From Promerops cafer (Eukaryota; Chordata; Aves; Passeriformes; Nectariniidae), in the NCBI GenBank assembly GCA_013398275.1, contig VZSE01013216.1:1819917-1883916 (forward strand): DNA of 64,000 nt, written 5' to 3'. The position numbers and the translations under genes are program-made. The notes under the pieces were generated by a model. It saw only the letters and a program-made list of their open reading frames with translations. It had not been told where the DNA came from and made no database searches. How positions within the stretch are numbered: the stretch's first letter is position 1; the number at the start of each line of letters is the position of its first letter. Shown here piece by piece: positions 1 through 11,900 of the stretch.

Positions 1-381
1 TTCTCATGTGATCCTCATACATAACTTCTACATTCCATGCTACAGCTCTAAGACAGCCCTGGATGCTTTTTTAAATTTTTAAAACCAAGTTATGGGAAAA
101 TACTATGTTTTCCTATCAAGATTCCACCTCACACCAATATAAAATGATTGTTACCTTTTTGATTTCAGACAAGTATTATGAATTCCCTATAGATGAACCT
201 TCTGAAAAATTCATATGGCAAAAATTAACTTTTGAGAAGCAGTTCACATTCTTTCAGCCTTTGTTAGCCATTTCCCTTCTAAATTATTAGGTGCCTGAGT
301 AACTACCCGTAGACATTTTCTGTATGACAGATGTCACAGTCTTCATTCTTGAGCTGAATATTTCCTTTTTGTTTTTACTAG
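1..381 (+). other. G6PC2 intron 2, 3' part
   Basis: AT-rich sequence before exon 3. I looked for exon 2 here (it should encode the RPYWW region) and did not find it. The 61-codon open frame at 105-290 has no family resemblance. Confidence 0.6.
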
Positions 382-493
382 GAAGCCCATCTGGACATGC
401 CATGGGGTCATCCTGCGTCTGGTATGTAATGGTCACAGCAGCACTTAGCTACACAGTTAGATGGAAAGATAAATCAGCTGTTACCCTTCACAG
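382..493 (+). CDS. G6PC2: G6PC2 exon 3
   Basis: 112 nt after the acceptor tttttactag and before the donor gtcagt. It begins in phase 1 (completing a Gly codon) and ends in phase 2 (AG of an Arg codon). It encodes the PSGH phosphatase signature followed by a membrane helix. Confidence 0.92.
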
Positions 494-3130
494 GTCAGTG
501 TCTTTCCATGATTCCAACTAATTATATTCAAGTATTTCTTTATATACATGCTATGTTTTTAATGGACTTAATTTAAACAAATATTCACAATTTGGTCTAT
601 TTTGTAAAAAAAACAGCAACCCTTTATTACGATCTACTTCAGCTGAAGAAAAAGTATATTAAGAGGAGTTATCTGTTGGTATAGGCTGGTATTTATCAAC
701 TTACAGACATTGCATACAGTATCTCTGAATCAGTCCTAAATCTTGGAAGTTTTTAATTCTATAATTGTCACTATGTATTGGATTTTTTTGGTTAGTACAT
801 AAATTTACTGCTTTGATGGTCATCCTTCACCCATTTTTAAGCAAGGGCACGTAATATTGACAAAATTCAATGTAATGTGTTGCTCAGCTCTGTGAGAAAG
901 TCCTGCAATTGCTTTGGTGGCTCTTCTTTCTAAGGCTGATAAAGTTGTTTTCACACTGTGTGAATTTTGTCATTAAATAATTGAGCTCTTGCATATAGCT
1001 ACGACTTCATGATGAGAGATATGTTTAAGGTATTAGTTCTAATTTAATCTGCCATTGATGACTTTCATCACTTAAACCACAGAAGTGTCTTGGACCTGAA
1101 ACTTGTGAGATCTGTTCCTGTAACCACTCTTGATAATGTTTTAGTACTGATTTCTAGTTTTTAATCATCTGATTCTAAACTGCTCTGCTTAGTAAACCTC
1201 TGCTGGTAAAAGCATGAGCCTTACATGATGGGTCTTTGGGTAAATAATTAGATGAAATATCTTGTCTTAATTTTTAAGCCTCTTCCTTTTCCCTTTTAGA
1301 CTAACATGGTCATTCCTCTGGAGTATTTTTTGGATTATCCAGATCAGTGTGTGCATCTCAAGAGTATTCATAGCAACACATTTCCCTCATCAAGTTGTTC
1401 TTGGAGTATTTGCTGGTAATGCTGCTATTTTTTCTTTTCTTTTTAACCTCTGTGCAATTTTTTTTTTTTTTAAATGAGAGAAGACAAGAGATTTTCAGTA
1501 GTTGGACTCATCTTGCAGCCTCAGTGGTGCTCTCCACTCTCTGGAAAATCAGGGATTTGATAATAGTCCAAAGGTAAAAATTGTGAGGTAGAATGTACCT
1601 GCTGCCTATGTAATTCACAGTGAAGGGAGCGAGCCCTTGTCCACCTGCCAGTTGATGCTGACTGTGTTGTGTCCACACTGCCTCAGACTAGCTCTGACTG
1701 CTTTGTACTGGCTGCATCTGATCTTTAACTGTGCTGCCTGTGTGGAAGAGATCAGAGATGAAGTTGCTTCTACATGGCTCTGACCTTTCCTCTCGGAGGA
1801 CGTTACTTGGGTCACTTCAAATGGTGTCCAGGTGCAAAACAGCATGTGTGCAATGTAGACAAACACAGAGACCTGGGGCAAAATGGAAAAAGAAAGGTAA
1901 ATAGCAGGACAAACTCCCCCGGGTGACTTAAAATGCTGAAGTACATTTTTCAGAGTTACTTAAGCGTATTATAAATTGGTATTCAAGGAGTCCAAACTAT
2001 GAGCAATATCGCTGTTATCTATCTGATTTTAAGGAGGGTGACCAGTGCATTGAGCAGGGGCTTCCTGCTCATGTTCTCTTTCATGGATGCAGTGCAGCCT
2101 GGGCAGCCCTGGCTAACAGCTTTCCCTCTTCACAACCAGGATAAAATGAGTACAAGAGAAGATAAGTGTGTTCTGTGTCTTTTCCTTCAACACTCAAAGC
2201 CTGTGTGGGAACTGGTGTTGAATTCTGCATTGCTGGAGCCAGTCTTTGAGTGAGGGACTCTTTTGGAACAGGAATGTTCCAGTTTACATCTAATATTTGA
2301 TAGGTTGTCATCTGGGAGATGCAGTCAGGCCTTAAGGTATGCCTCGTATCAAAACCATGTAGTGCTTGGTTTGTTTTTTTTTTCCCAAAGTGGCAGTTTT
2401 GAGTGGGATGAAAGGTTTTGTAATACACTGCAAAAGTCGAAAATTGTGTGTGTATGTATATGTATAAATATATATGTATATAGACACACACGTAGGTATT
2501 TATTACATAGATATATTCCTCTGTCTTCAAAAGTCAAATTCTACAGGGACACTGTAGAAAATGCTTCTTCAAAGTACAAGTGTGTTGTTCCCTGTAACAC
2601 TGAGTTTCTAATCCACAGGCATTCTTGTGGCAGAAGCATTTGAGCATACCCCTGCTATTCAGACAGCAAGCTTGAGAATGTACATCAAGACAAACTTGTT
2701 TCTTTTCATCTTTGCCCTTGGCTTTTATCTATCCCTCAAGCTTCTTGATATTGACTTGCTATGGTCTGTTCCAAAGGCCAAGAAGTGGTGTGCCAACCCA
2801 GACTGGATAAACATTGACACAACTCCATTTGCTGGACTGGTGAGGAACTTAGGTGCACTCTTTGGTTTAGGTCTTGGAATTAATTCTGAAATGTTCATCA
2901 CAAGCTGCAAAGGTAAAAATAGCTGCAAGATAAGTTTCCGCATATTGTGTATAGCTGCTTCTTTAGCTACACTGCAGCTGTATAATTTTGTTAAGATACC
3001 TACTCATACTGAGTATTTGTTCTACATTCTCTCTTTTTGTAAGAGTGCAGCTATGCCTCTGACTGTAGTTGCCTTGGTTCCATACTGCGTCCACTTGTTA
3101 ATGAGAACAACTGAAAAGAAACTCAATTAG
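382..3130 (+). CDS. G6PC2: G6PC2, islet-type glucose-6-phosphatase catalytic subunit (3' part of gene, exons 3-5)
   Basis: Integral ER membrane phosphatase homologue that hydrolyses glucose-6-phosphate, known mainly from pancreatic beta cells. Three exons are visible: 382-493, 1300-1415 and 2619-3130, all with AG/GT borders and matching phases. Exon 3 carries PSGHA, whose His is an active-site residue of the family. Exon 4 carries SRVFIATH, whose His is the phospho-acceptor. Exon 5 has several hydrophobic membrane helices and ends in KKLN, a dilysine ER-retrieval signal. Wording such as VWYVMVTAAL, KKWCANPDWI and IDTTPFAGLVRNLG fits G6PC2 better than G6PC1 or G6PC3. Exons 1 and 2, with the start codon, lie before the window, so the gene is partial only by truncation at the edge. 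It converges tail to tail with ABCB11, the conserved vertebrate arrangement. No internal stop or frameshift is seen. Confidence 0.93.
1300..1415 (+). CDS. G6PC2: G6PC2 exon 4
   Basis: 116 nt, the usual length of G6PC-family exon 4, between a pyrimidine-rich acceptor (cccttttag) and the donor gtaatg. It encodes the stretch from TWSFLWSIFW to VVLGVFAG and includes SRVFIATHFPHQ with the catalytic His. Confidence 0.93.
2444..2493. repeat. TG/TA-rich simple sequence
   Basis: Imperfect alternating purine-pyrimidine tract (gtgtgtgtatgtatatgtat and onwards) inside G6PC2 intron 4. Confidence 0.7.
2619..3130 (+). CDS. G6PC2: G6PC2 exon 5 with stop codon
   Basis: Starts after the acceptor atccacag at 2618 and runs in frame for about 170 residues to TAG at 3128-3130. 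It contains VAEAFEHTP near its start, four or so hydrophobic helices and the C-terminal KKLN. The shorter open frame that begins at 2627 is the same exon entered one codon late and is not a separate gene. Confidence 0.93.
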
Positions 3131-6100
3131 GTAAAGTTTCAAAATGGTTTGCAATGTGTGGATGGATGTGAACTGTTTAAGAACCCTCTGCAAAGGCAGT
3201 TTTGCTAATTCATTTAAACCAAGGGGATGCCACTGCATCTTTGATGTACTCCTGGTAAGTAACCAGTACATCCAAAACCAGTATACTCAAGCAGCTGAGA
3301 AATATTAGTTGCTGATTTTATTCCTAGAAATATTGCAAGCGCACTGCAGTGTGGTTAGAAATGGCCCAATACTCTGGGTCATAATGAAGTTTTAAAGTAT
3401 AATCAGCCATCTTTATTTAGCTCTACGGTGGTCTTTTAGCTCTGTCCATCTCTAGCTAGATAATGCTTCAAGCATCAGTTGTACATAGTGGTACTTGATA
3501 TTTCGGTTTTTTATAAATAGATACTGTGTGTTAAATTGCTTCATAATGGTGTGACAGTATCACACCACCTACGACTGTACCAGGCACTGTGAAACATTCC
3601 AGCATAGTTATAAACAAGGCTTTAGATTTAATTTATTGAGCTTCCTGAGCAAACCAGCTTCTGATTAAGTCAGATGAGAAAAAAACGTTTATTCCGTTGC
3701 ACTCTGTAGAATATATTTTTGCATTACTGTGTGGTTTCTGTCATTTTTACTTTTTGAAAGTGGTCACATGAATCATGAATGATACAGATCACACATTCAA
3801 TAAGGAAAATGCATAAATATGGTATAAAAAATCTTTGGTTTCTGTACATCTACACAGTGCAACAGATGAAAAAAGTTGTCAATAATGAAATTATCTCAGT
3901 ATATGACCTCAAGAATATCATTCATGCTCCTGTATTGCAAAGGTGATTATCTGCTAATTCTCTCAGATCAACAGTCACAAGCCTGAATCACTGTTCATAG
4001 TTGTGTAAATCATGAAAATATGGTTGCAGACTGTCACTTCAAGTTTATATTCTTGTCAGCTTTGTTTAACTAAGCACACAAATAACTAATATGTTGAATA
4101 TATGTTTGCTATATAAAATAGATGTTCTAAATAGGCAAAGGGGTATTTTCCATTTTATTCATTATTTGGCATCTATTGTTGTATATTCCCTTTCAGTGCA
4201 CAATATTTAAGCAATATTTTGCTGATACCATCCCATAATACTCAATATATAAGCTATATATATATAGCCTTAGTATGCAAGACTATAATATGGGTAATGA
4301 GGGTTGCATATGTATGATCAGAAAGCAATAAGGCTTAGAAGATGTAAACATGATACTGCCTCTAGACTTCCAATTAGGTAGGAGATAATTGAAAGAATCT
4401 TATTTAATTGGGTAAACAAGGTGAATAGTTTGGTGTTGGCCTTCGGGAATGAACAAGATACAAATTACAGAAGCAAATCTGAAACAGGCATCCTTAATTA
4501 AGAGACTAGTAAGACTACCATGACTTAAGAAAATTAGTCATCTGCTTTTAACAGTCCGAGGAGTATTCTGCTTCGTGCATCTCCTGACATCTTCTCTAAT
4601 GGTTCTCTGAACTTTTTTCCCACAGCAACTGACCTGAAACCACTCTTTTCTGTCATTGTGACTCCTTAAGCAAAATTACTAAGTTCATGGGACTAGACAC
4701 AAACAATGAAGATCAAAGACAGCTATGACAAAGATTTCAGCTGTGTTCAAGTTGCTGTGTTCTTTGTTATTCCCTACCAGTGAGATGACCTACAGAGGCA
4801 TTGCAGAATAGTAGCAGGTTGATTGAGTTGTTGTTCTGTTCCTGGCTCCTCCTAGCCAGCAGTAGGGGATTCTTCATGCATAGCTGTCCAAGGTTCTCAC
4901 AGCAGCATTTGGATTTAGTGGCAATTTCAAGCTGGGAGTTATGGGTAGAGATCACATTTCTAGGCTTCTAATCATGTGAGAGTCTGTTTTCCAACTCTGA
5001 CAAAGAATCTTGGTGCTTCTGTTGGGGTAGACACTACCGTAAATGTAGAATGACAACTGGCATTCTGCAGTATCCTTCTAAGCTCGGTACAGACACACGG
5101 GAAGATAGGGCTCTCACTCACTGTCTTGGACTGTCCTGTTAATTCATTCTGTAATTTCAGTGCTTCAGGCAAAAGGAAACATCCTCCTGTCTGAACCACC
5201 TCTTAATTTTTCTTCAACTGTTAAAACAATACTAAATCAAAGAATGGTGATATAAATATGAATAATATCAAATTAATAAATTTAGTGTAATTTTACTAGT
5301 AACTTCAGAAATTAACTGACTAATAATGCAATGGCTATAAGACACTTTTGGAGCAGCTGAGTGTGTTCTGGTATGGAGATTTGTGTAACTGCTTGAAGAA
5401 TCTCCAAAGAGGGCTCCCAAATCTTCAAACAGAGTTAGCCTTTTCCAGAGTGGTGGAATGGAAAATTGGCAATCTATAATCTTGATATTTTGATAGAATT
5501 AGAATTGAAAATCAGGAGCCAGGCATGTAGTTGTTGCAGTGAAATAAACACGTCCCTTACTCAGGCTTCAGTAAATTTATTGCAGTTGAAAATCCAGACC
5601 TTATTTAAATAGACTGCATGACCTTACTAAGAGCTCAAATTGTTAAACATTTAATCTGTAATTTCACCAGGCCTTTGCAGTGGTTTAAATTGTTAATATT
5701 TGGAACAGATACAGTACATATACACTTGCAGGATGAGCTAACAACTCAGCTTAGTTTGGGCCACAAGGCTTTTGAATTAAGGTTTTCCTATGTAATAAAG
5801 AGGGTGGAAAGTGTATGACTGATCGCCTTGCTCCCACTAGTAGGATCCCTGGAGAAATTTAACGTTTTATTCTTGACTTATGGATGCCCAAATAATTCCT
5901 GACTTAGAGATGCTCATAATAGCATTGGGATAATGGTATTCCAAAAGTACTTCCACCTCTCTGCAGAAAGATTCTCATGAGCCAGGAGTTATATGAAGTG
6001 AAGCTGTCCCTTGCTCCTCATACAAATTAGCTGACAAGCTGTCATCACATTCAGGTCACAACATGCTTGCTACTATGCAGCTTTTCTTTTTATCCTCCCT

Positions 6101-7963
6101 ATTTCCTGTTTAGCATTCCTGGCGGAAGGACCTTGGGCCCAGACACACTGTTCCTACCCAGAGGAGTCTAGTTGGAGCAGGAGCTGTATTTGCAGAGCAG
6201 TTACTCAGGTGCTATCCCAAAACAGTTTCGTGGTTATATCTGCCCAGAGGAGTAGGGTGTTGGAAAATGCAGCTGCCATGGACCATGCAGAGAAGCATAC
6301 AGCAGAAGACACCAAATGACACCATCTACTGTCAAGACTAATAACTCAGATCTGGCTTGAAATATGTAAGCAAATGACTTTGGAATGGTTTGTGAATATT
6401 GTCACCAAGGGCTGGGACATTTTACTGGTGAGGCAGCTGCAGCAGCAACACCTGCCCAGCTCTGCACCGAGCATTCCGTCAAGGCTTGCTGCTCATGCCC
6501 AGACACACCATGTAGTGCCACCTGCAATCCAGTCCCTTTGCCCAGGTACCAAAGGTTTCTGTAATCAATTGGTTGTCAACAGCACTTAGGAACAAAGTGG
6601 CAGGAGGTGGCATCCAAGAATGTGCAACTGTTTATGTACACACAGTGAGTTCTTTCTGTTGGACTAGCACCCTTCCCAACATTTAGCTCTCTGTGTTTCC
6701 CAGCTGCCTGAAAAGAGGATAATGTTACACTGAAGAGGAGCAGAACTACCACCCAGCTTGAGCAGTAGCCCTGTGCTCCTGCAGGGAGACAGCAGGCTCC
6801 TGTGCAGGTAGGGGCTGGTGTCCTTGAGTTGGCCTTCTCAGCAGCTCCGTCCTGAACAGCAAACCCTTGTCACAGACATGATACTTGCTGGCTGCTGCCA
6901 GATACTCATGTGCTTAGCTGAACGGTAAGAGAAGAAATGCTAGAGCACAAAAGCCAGTAAAAAAATACAATTTATTGGTTTAATTTGGGTCACAAAGTTA
7001 TTGTCCTTTAGGAAAAAAAATTAGGAAATAAGTATACATAGTCATTGTAATTTTTAATGAAGAATAATTTTTTTTTTTTTCTGGGGCCTTAAATAATAAT
7101 ATTAATTAAATATCATATATGTATGTCTGCAGGTTATTGATAGTCACTCTGTCACTAGCTTCCTGAGCCATCAACCTACTTATTGCTCTGAAATGTAAAA
7201 GGCTAAAAAGATTGAAGCAAATAATGCAGCTTTTACTTTTCAGTTAAGATTTAAAATACAGACTTCTGTAGAGAAATAGTCATTTCAATGCTGGCTGTGT
7301 GAGTTCAGTAGGGTAGGTGGCAGTGATTCTGTCAATGGAGTTGTATAAAAGTTGAAATTGGGTTTTGCTGTCTGGAATTAAGGGATGTTTCCTAATAAAC
7401 TTTTTACACTTACTTCTCTATTTAAGTGCTGCTACTGTTGCAGTATTTTTTAAGAAGTGGTGTGACTTCTTATAAAGTGAGTGGAAACCTGCCTGCCCCC
7501 CCCCCCCCCCAGCCCAGGTGCAGATTTTGGGACATGGAGAATGACTTTTCCAGTTAATACTCTGTTGTTTAAAATCAATATTTAAATATTGAAACTGTTA
7601 TCTATACTTTCTATCTGCTTTTCTCCAAGATCCCAGTCACTAAAGGAAACAGTCCTGTTATGCTGCAGACAATAACCAGTAACATATTTCAGTAAAACTT
7701 GTGGTAGATCTTATAATAAACTGTGACAGATACAAGTTTCTCCCAGAAGAAGCTCCTTCCTGACCTTTGTAATTTCTGAATATATTGTTGCTCTGTTTAT
7801 CAACTGTATTTAATACAAAGAACTAAATATGCCCTTTTTTTCCACCTTCACTCATGATTGTCATACCTTCTGAAGAAAAGAACGTATTCATCACCATTTC
7901 AATAGAAGTGGTTTAAATAACTGATGATTAACCATAGAATTTTACATTAATTTAACCAAGGCA
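3131..7963. other. G6PC2 3' UTR and convergent spacer to ABCB11
   Basis: No coding exon recognised. Plus-strand AATAAA motifs at 5275-5280 and 5543-5548 could end a long G6PC2 3' UTR, but neither can be chosen from sequence alone. The spacer contains a 15-nt C run at 7496-7510. Open frames here are short and show no family resemblance. Confidence 0.5.
7496..7510. repeat. C15 homopolymer
   Basis: Fifteen consecutive C residues in the spacer between G6PC2 and ABCB11. It is length-unstable and prone to sequencing error. Confidence 0.9.
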
Positions 7964-7969
7964 TTTATT
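7964..7969 (-). terminator. ABCB11: Candidate poly(A) signal of ABCB11
   Basis: TTTATT on the plus strand, read as AATAAA on the minus strand. It is the first canonical signal downstream of the ABCB11 stop codon and predicts a 3' UTR of roughly 760 nt (about 7945-8707). Not verified by transcript data. Confidence 0.45.
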
Positions 7970-8707
7970 CCTACTCAAAAATCTTTTCGACAGCTGATTA
8001 GAATGATGAGTGTTGGCTGGAGAGTGGTGGGCTAGGAAATGATCCTCACCACCCTTACCTTGGTTGCTTTCCTTACTTTTGTGGAGCTGCCTTCTTTGTA
8101 AGTACTCATTGGTTTGCTGAAGGGGCACGGCTGTGTCAGTGCTACAGGTGAAGCACAAGGGAAGCCCAGCCGCCCCCAACAGCACTGCTGATGTGTGTGG
8201 TACAATGGGTGAAAGAGTGGGGCTTCTGCATGCACAGGAGGGGCCTCTGCTGTAATCGTTTGCAGACCAAACGTTAGGACAGATGTGATCCCTTCAGATG
8301 TACAGCATCATTTGAGGGGTCGTTTTCACTCATTCAGCTTACCTAGAGAAAGGGGCAGTTTCCTGAACACCAGAGTCTTCCTTGATTGCTAGTTGAGGCA
8401 TGACAGGACCGTGCAGTCTGACTGCAGGAAGTGGCAACTCCCCAGATCACCAGAAAAGATCTTTCCCGGTTTCAGGCTTTTTTTCCCTTATCAGTGGGCT
8501 AAGCTACTTCCTGAATGCATCAGCCTGTGCTTAGTGCCTTGCATGTGCTAGACAAGTGTGCTTGATGCAGACAGCTACATACATTCAGGGTTCCACAGAT
8601 CTCACTGTATTGTAGAGCACTCACTCTGTAGCACAATGGAGCACCAACATACACATACCACAAAGTATTTGCTTACAGAAATCTTTCAAATTTAGAATCA
8701 TAGTAAT

Positions 8708-8908
8708 TCAGCTGATTGGGGCTCCAGTAGTAACAAGCTTCCAGTAGGCTCCTTCCATGGCCATCAGTTCATCATGAGTGCCCCTTTCAATGATGAGTCC
8801 TTGTGACATCACAGCGATGATGTCAGCATTCTGGATGGTGGACAAGCGGTGGGCGATGACGATGCAGGTGCGCCCTTCTCTGGCTTTATCCAGTGCTGCC
8901 TGCACAGT
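8708..8908 (-). CDS. ABCB11: ABCB11 exon 28 (C-terminus, stop)
   Basis: 201 nt, phase 0, from TVQAALDKA to the stop TGA (plus-strand tca at 8708-8710). It carries the NBD2 D-loop end and the H-loop (IVIAHRLST), and ends TTGAPIS, close to the human TTGSPIS. The acceptor lies at 8909-8910 after a pyrimidine-rich tract. Confidence 0.95.
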   Translation of the reverse strand, partial: TVQAALDKAREGRTCIVIAHRLSTIQNADIIAVMSQGLIIERGTHDELMAMEGAYWKLVTTGAPIS

Positions 8909-11900
8909 CTAAAGGCAACAGACAAAGTATCAGAATAAAAATGTGCAAATTGAACAGGGCTCAGAGCTGGAGGAACCCAATTGCATCAGATTAATTAACC
9001 ATATAGTGCAACACTTGTAAAAGGGACAGTGAGACTAAATCAGAGGTTCTGATATTGATGTGCTTAGCTGGGTCATGAACTCTGTTTACCAGCAGTACAA
9101 GCAAGGGACAGCTAAACATAGAGGTAGAAATTAAGAAAGGCCTTTACACTGCTGACATGCTAAATGTCAATTGAATGCTTTGAAATCCGGGCAATTCAGA
9201 TGTTTCTGAAAAAACACTGCCTCTCATAGGTAGTTTAAGAGGACTTGGGGCTGGCTACTTCTTCTTACAGCTGTACCTCCTGCACTTCTTGGAAACATCA
9301 TTAAAGGTGAAAGTGCTGAATTCACAATGTGGAATAATGTGCAATCGTGCAGTGGAGTATGTTGGCATATCTATAGAACAGAATAGGCATTGTATGTTGT
9401 AGGCCATTGAGTTAACTTTCCCTTATTGATTATCACTGTGCATTTACCTTTTCACTTTCCGTGTCTAAGGCAGATGTAGCTTCATCCAGTAATAAAATTT
9501 TAGGGTCTCGTATGATGGCCCTTGCTATGGCAATGCGTTGCTTTTGCCCACGAGACAGCTGGGATCCCTGAGCCCCAACATTAGTTTCATATTTCTGAAA
9601 AATATACAAAAGGAGTATTTTATTCAGGTGTAATTTAACACACCAGTACACAGCCTAAAGAAGAGCAGGAGAGAGGCAAGAAAGCTGATCACTGCTGACC
9701 ACTTGCAGAACCTGGGAATGCAGAATCAACATACAGCAGTAAATGTGTTAGGGGTGAGGTTTCCAAGCTGTGCTTTGTCTGCTCATGGCCCTGAGGCCCA
9801 GGCAGCACAATAATGAGCCTGGAAGGAAAATGTGATAGCAAGATGTTGGCTGATTTGTCTGAGGCAAAAAGAATTCTCCCAGCCCTAGATTTGGGAGAAG
9901 AGGCTAAAGTGATTTCTCTGAAAGGCTTTCTGAAAAAGTACTTTGTTTGAGTGCCTAAATTGTATCCATAACTTATATGTTCTTTTTATATTTATATTTT
10001 TTCAGTGCATTTAAATACTTCTTAAGTGTACGTAAGCAGCCAGCTTCAAATGTTTTTTGTCTAAGTATCATGTCCTACTCACAAGGCAAATTTCCCACAT
10101 CTGGGAACAGGATTTATGTATTTGCCTACTGTGTAAGAATTCAGTAGTAACTCACACCCAGACTCTAAGGAACACAACAAATGGTCACAGCACCCACTTT
10201 GCTCCTACTGTCACAGCTGTAAAAGGACATAAAAGGTGCATGTGTGTAGCAACTTTAACTGGTTTCGGAGCAACTCCCGCTGCAATGAACACTGAGCAGC
10301 CAAGGCCTCGTGGGTACTTACGTTAGGCAGAGACATGACAAAATCATGCAGTTGAGCCTTCTGGGCTGCTTCTATGACTTTTTCCATCGTTGCCTCTTTT
10401 GTGTTACTGCCATATTTGATATTTTCAGCAATGCTGCAGTCAAATAGCACAGGCTCCTGTGACACTATTCCAATTTTTGATCTAAGAAACTGCACATTTA
10501 CGTTCTTTGAGTCATGTCCATCTATTAACTACAAGGAAATGGGAGAAAACTTTAAACATCATTACAAAACAACAGCTTGCAACACGCAGATAGTTTATAG
10601 CAAAACTAAATGATTTAACCATATCATTAAAACACAAACACAACTGATTTAAAGTGATGGGTTGAATTGCTTGTCTCTGACTCCTTTGTGCATGATGTGT
10701 ATTTTGTGGTATGGCTTTCATTCCTACCGCAAAATACACTACACCATTTGCTCAACATAAATCCCAGTGAACTATTTAATTGCTTAAGGTTAGGCACATG
10801 CTTTATTGCCTTCCTGATGTGGTGATCACCACACAGAGTTTTTCCAGAGAAGGAGAAATCAATCTAGATGGGTAAGTATTTACGTTAGGAAAACATATAA
10901 AAGCTTTTTTAGCTATCAGTAATTGAACAACTGGAAGTTAAATCGACAAGTTCAGGTTCTTTGTTGCTCCATTCAGATTTGATTTTGCTTGTGCTCTCAC
11001 AATGTACAGCACACATTTGTATGCTTCATACAGAAGCTACCAAGGTAAATGCCTATGGCCTACATAATGCATGAGAGTGCACCTGAGGTATGTAGTTCTC
11101 TGATCTTTTCTGAGTATGTCTGAGATAATACTCGGGAACTGTCCAAATAGTCCACATCTGTCCTTTTGAGGAGATGAAGCCTCAAACTGCACATGTATGA
11201 GCCACCACAGTAGGACATAGGCAGAAGGCCCTTGGAGCATTGCTGAAAACCAGAGCACAGAAACCACATTTTCTTTGCTTACCACACTTCCTTTCTCAGC
11301 GTCATAGAAACGCTCCAGAAGTTGGACACTGGTGCTCTTACCACAGCCACTACTTCCAACAAATGCCAAAGTCTGTCCAGGCTTAACAGATACAGAGAGT
11401 CCTTTCAGGACCTGAATATCAGGCCGAGAAGGGTATGTGAATTTACAGTTAAGAAATTCAATGCTTCCCTTGAAATCATCCTGGTGAAAAGAAAAGGAGA
11501 AAGATGTTACAGTGAGCTCAAGCTCAGCCTTGAACTGTAAAATACAAGACAACTCGTCCTCAGATCCATTCTTGCATCTTTTGCCTAAAATATGACATTT
11601 GTACTTATGAAATTATCTCAGGGAAAGGGAAAAAACCATACTGGAGTAGCTGTCCTAGAGGTGAAGCTATTAGTCATAACACCATTTCTCTGCTTACACT
11701 TCCCTGCATGGCACTGGTCAGAGGCATAAATTGGAAATGGCATTGCCTTGCAAATGGGCACATTTTTCATTTTAATATAGACACTGTGGATAAAATAAAT
11801 AATTTCATTTTTCTGGGTCTGACTTTGATTCACCAGAAACTGAGCATTTTCATTTTGTCTGACTCAACAATTCTTTGCCTCCTCATGAACACCCCCCACC

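Larger units (their letters stand above)
494..2618 (+). other. G6PC2 introns 3 and 4
   Basis: Apart from exon 4 (1300-1415), this stretch holds only AT-rich intron. There is a 14-nt T run at 1458-1471 and a mixed TG/TA/CA-rich simple stretch at about 2444-2493. No other feature seen. Confidence 0.7.

Noticed and set aside
105..290. 61-codon open frame as G6PC2 exon 2
   Set aside because: No RPYWW-type motif, no family similarity and a wrong relation to the phase needed by exon 3.
2081..2530. 149-codon minus-strand open frame
   Set aside because: Lies over G6PC2 intron 4 and a TG/TA-rich tract, with low-complexity Tyr/Ile/His wording; no domain.
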